Assembly: GCA_003116995.1 (NCBI GenBank) | Contig: BDSL01000002.1 | Location: 1,138,001-1,202,000, forward strand | Length of the DNA stretch: 64,000 bases | Origin: Yamagishiella unicocca | Lineage: Eukaryota; Chlorophyta; Chlorophyceae; Chlamydomonadales; Volvocaceae | Reading direction: 5' to 3' | Shown here: positions 10,902-22,659 of the stretch, piece by piece | How the letters are laid out: each line of letters starts with the position of its first letter | How positions within the stretch are numbered: the first letter of the stretch is position 1 | Notes under the pieces: generated by a model | What the model saw: only the letters and a program-made list of their open reading frames with translations | Told to the model about the DNA's origin: nothing | Database searches by the model: none | Program-made: the position numbers and the translations under genes

Positions 10902-13900
10902 ATGGCTTCAGGCGGCATGAAGATGAGTTCCTCGGTTGAAGGTCAGGACTTGACCAGGCGATATGAAGGTCAGGACATGAAAGCTTTCAGGCCAATGTGC
11001 GTGTTCGACGTGCATGGGTCGCTCAAGCTTACACCTTCGCTTTAGGTTCACTATGGGCATCACTGCCGAGGGATCTACTCCAGGTAATGATGTTTCGTTT
11101 TGTGGGTCCGAGCAGTGTTCCAAGACCGGCGCTTTGCGTCCATTGCAGGCCGTGCTCTCGTATGGCGACCTGGGAACCATGAAGGTACGAAGCATCCTTA
11201 GACGGTCCGAATAAAAGTTTGTAAACGCGATTACCAGACAGCTGCCATGCCACATACCGCGACGCGCGTTGCCCCGCCAACCGACCTCAGCTGCCGTCGT
11301 TTCCCCCGGTCGTGCGGCTACAAACTCGTAGGCGGCACGTCTTGTGTGCCGTGGTTGGCAATCCGCTCAAGCGCGGCTGCAGCCGAGCATACCCCTTCAC
11401 GTGCACGTCCACCAGCGGCGTACAGCGTCACGCCACGCGCTGGCCAACGCGCGAATCCCAACCCGCACCGGCGCCAGCCGTTCCAGCGACCCAACACCCG
11501 CGACGACAACCATGCCCGAGCCGGCATGGCCAGAGGACGCTGGCGCCAACATCGACCCGGCCGCGAGTCTCGAGCTGCTGGGTTGGTTGTCCAGGTCCTT
11601 TCACGGCCAACTAGAGCAGGAAGGCAGTGTGGTGCTGACGCTAATGGAAAGGGGCTCAGTTGGGGTTGCAAAATACGAAGGGGGCAAGGGTGGTGTAGCT
11701 TCCAAGCGGGCGGGTCGTTACGGCGGCAGCCGCCGCGGCGGCGCCGTAGAGCTTGGCTGGGGCAAGATTGGCGGCGACAGTCGAGGTGACAGACGGCTGG
11801 ACACCGCCAGCGCTAGCGGCGCGGCTGGCAGCGCTACAAACGGCCATCCAGGTGGAGTCGGCGACGGCAACGGTGGGCCTGACGGCCCGAGCCCCCTGGT
11901 GGCCGCACTGCGGCACCTGGCCGGCACCGGGCAGCAGCACCTGCGTGTCCAGCACGCTGCGTCGTCACCGGCAGCTGGCATGTTATCGGCATCCACACCC
12001 TGCAACGGACGCGGAGGCATCGCTGCTAGCGCGCCTTCGGCACCGCAGCTGGCAGGCGCCTTGTCTTCCGGCCCCTCCGTCCTCCTGCACGACCCCAATG
12101 CACATCCTGCGGTGCCACACCCCGTCGTCCTGCCGTTGCCGGCCTGCGAAGCGCCCGGCGGCGGCCAGTGCCGCTACTGCTGCGCAGCCGCTGCCCTGCC
12201 GCCGCCGCAGCGCCACGTGCACGCACCCGGCCTCAGCGCCGTCGCGGCGCTGCGCGACCTGCGCTCCCTGGAGCTGTACGGCGTTAGTTTCGGCCCCAAA
12301 CTCCTGACCCTTCTGACTGGCTTGACGCAGCTGACGCGGCTGTGCGTAAGTCTGCCGCTGCCCGCCAACAAGGCCACAGTCCTGGCAAGCCTGACGACCC
12401 TGCACTGCTTGCACTTCACCGTCAAATGGCCCTCGGCAACCGACGCCAAGAGTGCGGCGCCGCCGCCGGCAGCGGCAGCGCAGGTGGCTGGGGGGGCGCG
12501 AATGGGGCAGGAAGCTGCGTCGTCGGCCGAGCCACGCTCGGCTGCCGACGGCCGCGCCCTGCCTGCCGCTGCTGCTGCTGCTGCTGCTGCACCGGCGGCA
12601 GCAGGCGGACGCAGGGGAGAAAGTGACGTTCCTGGCACCAACGGAGTTTCTGCAATGGCTGCTGCCGGAACTGGTGCTGAGGGTGACGACAGCGCCGCTA
12701 GCGGCGGCAGCAGAGACGCGGGGGGGGGCAGCATCTCCAGGAGCGACTGCTTGGCCTTCTCGGCAGCTAACGACGATGGAGGCGACGTCGCTTATGATAC
12801 CGACAGCAACGACAGCGACTTCCGAGCCAGCGCCTCCAGGAACGGCGCCCTCGTCATGGAGCATATCATCCCCTCACTCGCCGCGCTCTCTGCCCTGCCG
12901 GCCCTCACCGACCTGTCTCTTCGAATCAGCTGCAGCCACATGTCCCGAGCGCTGCTGTCCCCGCCCGCCCTCCTGGCGGAGGCGCGACGCGCCTGCCCGC
13001 GGCTGCGGCACTTCGGCTTCCGTACGCTGTCCGAGTGGCAGGTGCTGCCCAAGACCCTCTACAACTGGATGGCCGCCGAGACCTCCGACCACTCGGTGCG
13101 CTGCATCCGCGACGACGCGGCCGGCGGAAACCAGGGCGTCTTCATCTGGCAGCAACTGGACTGGCGACTGCAGGACCCGCCGCCGCCGCCGCCGTTGTAC
13201 GACGGGGGCGAAGGTGGGAGTGGAGGGTCGAACTCAAGAGCGCATGCGGGCGGCGGCGGCGCCGCCGCACGGGCCGCCGCCGCAGCGGCGGACGGCGTCA
13301 TGGCCGGCGAGGGCGGCGCCGCAGCCAGCGGCGGCGCGGCCGCACCCGCGCCCGCGGCTGCGGACGTGGCTGCGGGCATCCGCACCAGCAGCAGCAGCTG
13401 GCTTGGCTCGTGCCTGGACGCGACCTCCGCCCTGGACGCGCTGGCGGGCTCCTTGCCCGGGTGCAGGCTGACGTCATTGCTGCTGGAGGACTCCCACCGC
13501 TCACATTCCGCGCAGGTGAGACGGGGGTGCTGTGCACGGGGCCGGCGGCAGAGGGCTGGGGGCTTGGGTCCCTTTCGCTTTATTCTTGCCCTGGCGTCGG
13601 TGGCAGTTGCCGCATATGTGCGCTACGGCTCTTGGTTGGGGCATTACGTCGTCGGGTTTGGGAGTTGGGATGCAGGGCGGTCACTCTTGTTTCACTGTCT
13701 GCGTCGCATGGGTCCAGCAGCAGCACAAGTGATCGACTGGGGACAAGGGCTATCTGGAGGAACCATGGCTGGGCTGATTGTACCGTTGCAGGGAACCGAT
13801 GTCGAAATCGGTGAGCTGCCGTTACGGACGCTGGAGGCGGTTTCGGCGCTGCAGTGCCTGATGCTGCGGGACATCCACAGACCGCCGCGCCCGCTGCAGC

Positions 13901-16386
13901 CCGCTAGAGCGCAGGTGGGTGGCATGAAGACCGGTTACACGACATAGGTATAGAGCGCCGGTGGGCGGGTGGAGGAGGCGGTCGAGAGCGTGCGGTTGCG
14001 GCGAATGCGACGAATCTCAACCGACAACCCAGGGAGGCCACACGCGGCGCACCACTTTCCGGTACCGTTACAGTTGTATTGTGTGACCAACGCCCGCCCT
14101 CCATTGGCCAGGAATTATGGTGCCCCCTCATACCGTGCCACCGCGCGCTCTCCGCAGGTTGCCTGGCCCGACCACCGCCGTCGCGACTACGTTGCCCAGC
14201 TGATGCAGCTGCCAGAGCTGACCTCCCTGGAGCTGCAGACGACCTGCCCCAGTTGGTTGGACGTGCTGCTGCCACCTGCGCATACACCCCCCCAACCGCA
14301 GCGCAATAGCAGCCCTGTCGGGCCCAATGGGCCCTACGACGTGACACCGCAGGGCCAGCCCGGTCATGGTGGCGAGCTGCAAGGCGGTGACGCCGCAGAC
14401 CAGGGCACCGGTAGGAGCGAATCTGTGGGGTCGGCATCCCTTCGGACCTGCCCGGCTGGAGCCCGACTGCACCTGCAGCAGCGCCTGCTGGGGGAGCCGG
14501 CGCCGGGGCCGCGGCTGCAGCACCTCAGCTTGCACGTGCGCGGCTTGGCCACGTGGCTCGGTCACCTGGGCTCTGACTCTGACTCTGAGGAGGAGGGACC
14601 GGGCAGCGCCGGCGGCGATACCGCCGTGCGCGGCCCGCAGCACCTGCACCGCCTGAGCCTGCTTACCGCGCTGCGCTCGCTGCACCTGGACATGCACAGT
14701 GAGTTTCCGGGTGCCGCCGCGGCGGCTGTGGGGTACCGCATCACCGCCATGCATTACCCCCTGTATGTCGTGGAGCTGACATTCAAAATCCAAGTAGCAT
14801 GGCGCCGTACGGGTACAGAGAATATGCGCTTCCGTACGAGACAGCACTACCGGCACCTCTGTCGGTGCGCACGGGCCCCCACACTAGCCTCCGCACCAGC
14901 CTCCGCACCAGCCTCCGCACCATGTAATTCTCCGCCAGGGCGTAGGGGGTGGGGCTTGGATGGGCATCGTGGGGAAGGCCTAGCATCAGTCGTTGAGCTC
15001 TTCAGAAACAGGGGATGGGGATGCAAGCTGTGCCTGATCCCCTGCAGCGCGGCCGCGAACTCCGCGCTTTTACCTGACAGCTGGTGCGCTCCCCCGCCCT
15101 CTCGTGCCCGCCGCAACAGCTGTGCTCCAGCTGTCCTGGCTGCCCTGCAGCCTGCTGCACCTGAGCCTGGTCAACGTCACGCTGCTGCTGCCTCTGGCGG
15201 GCTCAGCCGATGTGATGGGTGCGGAGACGGAGACGGAGGCCGTAGGCGACGCCACGGGGCCCAGTGGTGGGCCGCGCCGCCGCCCAGCCGCGCCGCGCGC
15301 GGGCAGCGGAGGTGCAAGTGCAGAGGAGGGGTGCACCGCTGCTGGGACCAGCTCCAGGCGTGGCGGAGGTGGCCGCGGCCGCGCCTCACGCAGCAAGCGG
15401 CGCCGCCGCGCCAGCGGAGACAGCGAGGCAGGTGATGGCGCCGATCACGCTGGCGCTGCTGGCCAAGCCAGAGCGGCCGGCTTAGCGGACGCCGGTGAGG
15501 CCATTGCCTGCGGTGGCAACTTGGTAGCTTGCAGCGGGGACGCGTCCAAGGGTGCAGCCGACGGTGTCGCGGACTGCGACGGTGACGGTCACACAACAGC
15601 CGCTGATGCCGCCGCACCCACACCAGCAGCGCCAGCAGCGCTGCTGCCGCACTTGGCCACCCTCTTCGCCGCCGGCTGCACCCTGCCGCCCCTTCGCTCG
15701 CTGCTGCCCGCGGCCGGCTGCCGCAACCTGACCAAGCTAGCCCTGGCGAGCTGCCGCACACCCAACCCCGCGGGCACCAAGACCCGCACCTCGCAACTGC
15801 TCCTTGCGGCGGAGATGGACGCGCTGGCAGCCTGCTGCTCGCTGACTGCGCTGCGCATCACGCAGCCGTCCGGGTTGCTTGACGTGGGCGGCAGCGCCGC
15901 GACCGCCAGGCTGCTGTGCGACGCGATACCGCGGCTGCCGCGCCTTCAAACGCTGTGCTGGGAGGTGGCGGCGGAGCAGCAGGACCAGCTGCTCAAGTGC
16001 CTGACCGGGCTGCGGGAGTTGCGGGAGCTGGCGGTGTGCGAGCACGTCGGGTGAGGGTGGAGGGATTTGGTGGTGATGCAGCTAAGGCGTGTGTACATTT
16101 ACCAGGGGAGCTGGGAGTTGAAATTTGGGAGTGGACACAGGCATGCCGCGCCTTTGTGATACGGTTGTTGGCGTATAGATGCTGAATCGCTTCCCGCGCC
16201 CGCCCTCCCGTGCCCCGCCCCATCTGCCCCAGGCGACAAGGCCAGCAGTACCTGCAGCAGCTGACGAGGCTGCGCTGCCTGGTGCAGTTGTGCACTGCCC
16301 GACACGCCCGGGTGGCCCACATGTGGATGCGTGAGCTGGCGCCGCGCATGCCGCTGTGCGTCATCAAGAGCATGCCGCGGGGATGA
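10902..16386 (+). CDS. F-box protein with long low-complexity, LRR-like C-terminal region
   Basis: Eight exons: 10902-10941, 11046-11083, 11149-11184, 11332-13515, 13792-13914, 14158-14698, 15120-16050, 16233-16386; 1,348 residues. The first three are only 36-40 bases long. Spliced, they read SLWASLPRDLLQ / AVLSYGDLGTMK / AARLVCRGWQSA, a good F-box, the SKP1-binding motif of SCF ubiquitin ligases. The rest has degenerate leucine-rich segments (LRSLELYGVSF, LTQLTRLCVSLPLP, LPALTDLSLRISC, LPELTSLELQ, PRLQHLSLHV, LTALRSLHLDM, CSLLHLSLVNVTL, LTRLRCLVQL) between Ala/Gly/Ser-rich linkers, as in many large algal F-box/LRR-like proteins. A role as substrate receptor is inferred from this layout. A second donor at 10971 with the same flank as 10942 would add 10 residues before the F-box. 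The intron at 13516-13791 is 276 bases and open in frame. Confidence 0.68.
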
Positions 16387-17183
16387 CAAATTCGCGCGAA
16401 GGGCGGCAGCAAGTGCGGGCGTGTGGGTCGTGGGCGCAGCGAGGAAGCGGCGGCAGTTTGTTGGGTCGCCGCCCTTGCCACGGTTGGGACTGGGTTGCCC
16501 AAGAGGTGATGTTTCAGGCGGCGCCGTCCAGGGAGATGCAGACAGGGCGGTAACTAGCGCGCTGGCTGCGGGCAGGGGAGAGCAAACGGGCGATGGCAGT
16601 GGGCTAGGGGGTTAAGATGCTGGCGGCTGGCTGCTGTTGCGCAGTGCCTTTGTGTGTGGCTGGTTGGTTGCGATGACAGGTTTTGATCGGGAAGGTGCCT
16701 CACGTGCTTATTTCCCTAGGGCTGGCCTAGCAGCTGGGGGCTCTCGGGGCTGGCATCATAGGCTGAGAGCGGGATGGGGGACGAGACCCTTTGCTGCAAA
16801 GCGAAGCTGTTAGGAAATGTCCCAGCGAAGCAGCTCGCCAACCAATGCCCACTCGTCCAGCCTAATTTTCTCCTGCCCAGCCCAACCTGTGCATGTCGTC
16901 TTCTGCATGGGCGCTTCGTCACGATGACACGTAGTGGAAGCACCAGGCAGGATCTGAGTATCTGGCGTACATATGTATGAGTAAGACCGGGGGGGGGACA
17001 GTCTAGCGGCAGGTCCCGAGTGCTTTTGTGCATGCAGAATGGCTACGACAGTGTTCGAGAAAATGGATGTTAGCTGCCAAGAAGGTTACACGAGTTTTTT
17101 CTCATAACCATGCATCATGCTCAGGAAGACGATTAGGCGATATACGTGACCTGGCAACATAAAGCAGTTCGACCTGCTACAGC

Positions 17184-17188
17184 TGTAA
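17184..17188 (+). terminator. TGTAA poly(A) signal, candidate end of the F-box/LRR gene
   Basis: First TGTAA after the stop at 16386, about 800 bases downstream. Long 3' UTRs are common in this group. Support is motif and position only. Confidence 0.35.
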
Positions 17189-20184
17189 ACCGCAATTGGC
17201 GTGTCGCAATGCGGCCATAGCAGCACGAGCCAGGAAGCAACGCGGTCCCAAGAGCCGTCGTACAATAGCTAGTCACAAAGATCCGTCCCCACCACATGGC
17301 ACTGCCACCATGCCGCAATACTGGGCGTCATAAGCAGAGACCCGCACATAGTTGTGAGGCCTGCACGTTTCCATAAGGCAGACACCAGACACCCTACGCA
17401 ACCGAGTTTCGGGCAATAGGTACATGTATAACAAGGTGTCGTATCAGCACGCACAACACAGCAGCAGGTATAGGCTACAGCATTGCGCAGCATAGTAAAA
17501 AGCTGGTGGCTGCAATGAACGGCGGGCCAGCAAACAATCCCATTATAAGTCACCGCATCATGGCGGTACAGGTTCAATGTGTGGGTTTTCGGTTTCGATA
17601 TAGGTCCTAGGGGTCTGTTGCACACTTCATCTCTTCGCTTCCATCCTTCATCTCTTCATGGCCGACAGGGCCCTCGCGGTATCAAGCTGCATACTTCATC
17701 TCTGCACTTCAACTCTTCATAGGTCAACAGGGCCGTCATTACTCAAAGACTAGCACCCGTGCCCAACTCATGCTCTCTCACTACCCTGCCTAACTGCACT
17801 CGCATACGATCTTCTCCACACGACTCGCCCTCTTTCTCGTCAGAATCACTCCTTCACACGTCTCGCGCTCTGCCTCGAATCACTCACCCACATCCACTCA
17901 TCCACTCACTCGGTTTCACGCCTCTGAATCAAAAATTTCCCGCGTGTGTGCCACCAGGCTCACGCACTGAGGACACGACGCTGCCGAACGCACGTCAGGT
18001 GCGATGCAGCGAGTGCAGGCCCAGACGGGGCCCGCTGCATGTCCAAAGCCGTGGGACCTGACCAGCAACACAGCGGGGCCAGTCCACCTGCAGCGAGAAC
18101 TCGCCCGGCGTAGAAAAGGCCATCCAATACAATCCATCCCGCCGAGCCGCCAGGCCTGGCGCCGTCAAGGCGGACATAGTGATGCGCGGATCGTAACAGG
18201 AAGGCCAATTTCCGCGCCCTGGCAATAACTGCACAATCAGCTCTTGCTCCTCGTCTCAACGCTTTCTCTGTCCATTGCTACATCTCAGTTGTCTGCAGGC
18301 CAAGATAGTACATCCTGCGCAGGAGACACAAAGACCACCACGATAGATTAGGCCTCGTTCATGGATGAAGGAGATAAGCAACAAGCAGGACGATTGTGCA
18401 GGCAATCGAAGGCTGCAGGAGCTAGGGCTGGCGCGCTTTCACCGCGTATTCAACAGCTGAACTCGAGTCGAACCCAAGCCACTCCCACCTGTAGCCGTGG
18501 AACAACAACGTGGAGCTCTGGCCGCTCATTGAAGGCATGGCTCATGCCTGCCGTGCCCACAATCCTGGGCCGGCGAGCCGCGGCCCATCTCCTCTCTCCC
18601 CTCCGCTCCTCACTTGCACTCCTCTGTATCACAACCAGCCCTCGTATTGACTGTTTATAATACAGTACTGTGTAAGCTGCGGCTTAAGTACTCCCGCTTC
18701 TGGCGCGGGAATGTGGAATGTACAGCCACTCAGGCATTTTGGGCCGCTCGCAGCTGGACGAATATCGTACATGTGCCAGCTCGGCGCATCTAACCTGAGG
18801 TGAATGGATGACAGCTCGGCTAAACATGATTAGGCTATAGTGGCCACCTGGGCTTGCGTGAACGGGTACGTGCGGCCAAACGTGCATAGTGACTTATAAG
18901 CGTGTACTAAGCACGAAGCCGCAAAAATGTCCCAATTGTGAACCCCACGACGCAAATGACGTAAAACAATTGTCAGTGTTCATCTTAGGTTCTACTACTA
19001 AACCAATTGTTTGAAGAGTTCGTCGCGCCGTCCACTGCTTAGCAACGCGTCCTCAGCAACGCGTGCGTAGCCACAGCACCGACGGAGAGGGGTCAGACGG
19101 AAAATCGAACAAGGAGCTGGAAGCCTCGTGCTGTTCGTCCCTCAGCCCCTAGCTACCTATTTACGTCGGTCGATGCCACAGACGAGGGCCGCACAAGACG
19201 TTGCCATTTGCTGTTTCACAATAATTATTTTTAGTGTTTGGAATGCTGATGCCAATTCCGATCCGGTGGGTTGAATCTCTGCGGCATGGCTGCAGCGGCA
19301 GCGGCTGAGTCATGCAGGCATCCGTCATCAACCGGACCCCACCTTTGTCGACGCAAGGCATTGTTGCCACTGCACGAGTCAGCTGATTAGCCGTCGCTTA
19401 CCGCACTTTCCTAAGCGGCCTTGTGCTACGACGGCCAGCAATCTTCCAGCAGAGCTAAGGCATTGCCCTTCTGGGAGTGGGCTTGCAAAGTTCGTCCAGC
19501 TCATAATTTAATCCAACCTCAGTACTAGTATTAGGCTCCCGGCAGTCCCATCATCTGGATATTCTGGCCCTCCGGTGCGCAAAATGCGTCACTTGTACTT
19601 ACACGCACTCACCCGCCTCGTCGACTCCGTCGTCACTCCCCGCCTGCGGTCCGGCAAACAAAAATCGTCCGACACTCTGGTATCCTTCATAAATAACTTA
19701 CGTGGAGTTGTGACGTCGTCGGCCGGTGGCCATCGTCAGAGACACCTGTCTGGGGGCCGAAGCTGCCATGGCCCTGATCGGCAGGGTAGCCGCCATGGCA
19801 ACCACACTCTTTCCCCTTGACCTAGTCGCTAAGCCACGGTGCCCCACGGCGTCGTAGCTGAATACCACAGGGAAATCAGGCGTGCGATGCCGACGTGGGT
19901 CTGCGTTGCATATCGTTACCCTACGTTCGCTCCATGTCGCATGTCGATGCCAACAACCGCTCCCTGCCTCTTTCGGCACACATGTGCTACCAGCAGCACT
20001 CTTGAACCTGTTAAATACGCGGCATGGCCATGTCAAAACCAGCCATGAAACTTTAGTGTGTCACGAGCGCAAGAGCTATCCAACATCACGTAAACAGAAA
20101 GTGATTGCACATAGGGGGGTGTGGTGAGATTGCCATGAAGCGGGAAGCGCCCCCAGGTGCGGGTACGGTACCCGCGCTTAACAC

Positions 20185-20189
20185 TTACA
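20185..20189 (-). terminator. TGTAA (TTACA on +) poly(A) signal, candidate end of the WW-like gene
   Basis: TTACA on the + strand reads TGTAA on the minus strand, about 560 bases after the stop at 20750. Motif and position only. Confidence 0.35.
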
Positions 20190-20749
20190 GCAATGATACT
20201 CATTAACGATGTGGCGGGCATCAAGGCGGTCAGCTCCCACCGCCACAGGGACTACAAAGGTGCAGAAGCAGGTTTGGTAGATGGCACCAGCAGGATGGGC
20301 TCATCCTGCTGCCAACGCACAGTTCGTCAATATTGACATGCAATGCCGCCATCCATCCAGCAGTTCTAGCCGGCCCACTCGAGCGTGGCGACGCGGCTGC
20401 CGCTGTCGGTACACCGTAAGTCTGCTAGCCCAGGGGACGTACGACTATTGGTACCGGCACCACGATGCTCTAACGCATTGCGGTGCCAACCTCTCCCCGA
20501 ACCCCCAAGGAAATCAGCCAGCCCCCAATGATGTCGACAGACACGCGCAGGAGGCACCCACGGCTCCAGGCCAAAAGCAGCGCCGAGCTGAACCCCCGCG
20601 ACGGCTGCTCAATAGGCTCCAGGACCTGCCCCGCACGTGCCACCTCCACGGCGGTCATTGCAGTACCCTTCGTATGCCATGGACCTTTTTCAGGCACAGT
20701 CAAAAGGTCAATTAGCCAGCAGCGTTCGACCGCAACCATCCATAAAAAG

Positions 20750-21915
20750 CTAGACAAATTGGGACACCCAGCCCAAGAACGCGCCGACGATCAATCCCAT
20801 GGATGCGTACATGCCAGTGCGGTCTTCCATCGGCGCCTCCGCGCGGGGGTCGTTAATGGGTCCTGTGCCCGACCCACCAGAGCCAGGCTTCCCACCCGCG
20901 CCGCCGCCTGCACCGCCGCCACCATCGCCATAGCCCTCGCCACCCTGACCACCCCGACCCGGCTTGGGCTCTCCAAGCTTTGTCGTCTCGCCTGTTGGAC
21001 GCAGGGTGTGGCACGACAGCAGCAATGCGACGTGGTTAAATCAGGCCGGCAGGCTCGTGATAGCGACTTTGGATAGATTCCAGGTGCGCGGCGAATACTT
21101 AGCGGAGCCTGGGCGTCCCAATCGGCGCCCCAGACCTGATCGATCGGTTCCCGTCTTCGACGGCGTCATGCACCCTGCCAACATACACGCTGCCGTGATT
21201 ACCACCTTACATAGCCCCTTCGCAACACATGTCAAAATGGCTTTGACGAAGAGGTCATGAGCTGTAGGCAGCTCGCCACAATCTCATGCGGGCATGCATG
21301 GCTGGTGGCGGAGGCAGGCCTAGGAGCGAAGCGTCAGGCCGTCCTAACACCCATGGAACCCCCTCATTGCGGCCATGGAGGGGGCCCCATGCGGGCATGC
21401 ATGCACAGGGCTCGCATTGCCACGGCTGGGGACTGGGGCTCACGGAAGGGGAATTGCAATGCCATGGTTGTAGCTGATTTAGTCCGTGATACCCATTGTT
21501 GTGTGGCACATGGTAGGAAGCAACGAATTACCGCCGAACCACGTCGAGACGCACCCGTGCGCTGATTCCAGTAGTACAGCTGCCCGGAGGAGTGAACCAC
21601 CTCCGTCCACCCATCATCTTCCTCCACAGTGGTAGGCTGCGACGTAGATTCGGGGGCTGTAGGCGTCGTGGACGGGGCCTCCTCCGAGGTAGGCCCTGCG
21701 GGGCTAACGGAACCGCCCGCGCCAGCCACCACCTTGGAGCTGTCGCCGGCACTTGTCCCATTGGCAGCACCAGGCTTGCTGTCGCTGGTACCGCTGCTGC
21801 TCCAATGTGCCGCAAACACGTTGTAGGCGCCAAGCGGGGCACCTTCCCGCCTCGATGCGAGCGCCGTCAAGTCTCGCAGGACAGGCAACCGACGTCCAAC
21901 CGCAAGTAAAGCCAT
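20750..21915 (-). CDS. Small WW-like protein with C-terminal membrane anchor, probably organellar
   Basis: Two exons on the minus strand: 21915-21555 and 20991-20750, intron GTGCGT...CAACAG, phase 1; 200 residues. The N-terminus (MALLAVGRRLPVLRDL) is basic and without acidic residues for the first 14 positions, as in mitochondrial or chloroplast targeting peptides. Residues about 100-130 resemble a WW module: DDGWTEVVHSSGQLYYWNQR, then TGETTKLGEP across the exon junction. The first Trp (103) and the aromatic block YYW (114-116) are present, but the second signature Trp is missing and one or two residues are added before the closing Pro. A Gly-rich linker follows. The last 20 residues form one hydrophobic helix (GLIVGAFLGW), suggesting tail anchoring in a membrane. 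WW modules bind Pro-rich peptides; whether this one still does is uncertain. No gene name is assigned. Confidence 0.7.
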
Positions 21916-22659
21916 GAGAAAAGCTCCAAATGTATATCCGTAACCGTTCGTGAAGTGAGCGAAGAGAAAATCCTGATGCTCCCGGAAGATGCCGGAGGCG
22001 CGAGGAAGTGCTAGCTGCTTCTAGCTTATGGACAATGACGTGCCTAGATCTGTTGTGGGGATTTACTTTGTCACTTTCACCCTGGTTCACTTACTTGTTC
22101 CCTACCTGTCGTACACCTGAAAAGAGCCGATCAATAGCCGATCTTCCCATTTTTATGAGCGATATGGGACCCGGTGTGGAGTTGTGAGGACTCCCAATAA
22201 ATAGGGAAGCCACCCATATTCCCGTCCCTTTGCCGACTGAACCTCACCCACCGAGCTATGTCCGCCGGTCGATGCCAACGTCTCCCTTAGCGCCGAAAGA
22301 TAGACGTTAGAAGTACCGGCTATTATGTATGGCCACTGCACAGAGCGTGTGGGCTGCAACGGCGGAGGGAGGGCGGCGGATGCGAGGTGAGAACGAAGCG
22401 ACTTGCGACCCTACCGTGATGAGGGCCGCATGAAACGCACAATATGATATTCATTTTATCAAGCAGGATGGCTTTTGCTGTGGATCCTTGGGGGATCCCA
22501 TTTCACTGGACAGCCTCGCCCTTTCCACTGCGCTTGCAGGCGACCACATATGACGCCCAGCCGATTCGTCGGCTCATCTTGCCCGCTGGTAGGTGTCGTA
22601 TGTCTCTACAAATATTAACAGGCGTGATGCTTTCCTACCTGCTTATTGACCTTCCGTTC
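21916..22659. promoter_or_regulatory. Divergent promoter region, WW-like gene (-) and OPR gene (+)
   Basis: 744 bases between the two start codons of divergently transcribed genes, so it should contain both promoters and 5' UTRs. An in-frame ATG for the OPR gene also occurs at 22627 and further upstream, so the true 5' UTR border is unsure. No specific element was recognised. Confidence 0.45.

Larger units (their letters stand above)
16387..20749. other. Gene-poor interval between convergent genes
   Basis: About 4.4 kb holding the 3' UTRs of the F-box/LRR gene (+) and the WW-like gene (-). No coding model with start, splice sites and family match could be built. A loose CTTCATCTCTTC-type repeat occurs at about 17625-17720 and the 10-base direct repeat AGCAACGCGT at about 19040-19065. 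A minus-strand frame at about 18000-18235 has protein-like composition (contains DGLYWMAFSTPGEF) but no recognised family and no confirmed ends; it may be a lost exon or an old element fragment. No tRNA or transposon was recognised. Confidence 0.45.

Noticed and set aside
17759..18061. Ser/His/Pro-rich frame on the + strand
   Set aside because: Low-complexity C/T-rich DNA, no codon bias, no splice partners or homology.
20281..20757. Open frames on both strands just past the WW-like gene
   Set aside because: Lie in its 3' UTR, between the stop at 20750 and the poly(A) signal at 20185; no recognised motif.
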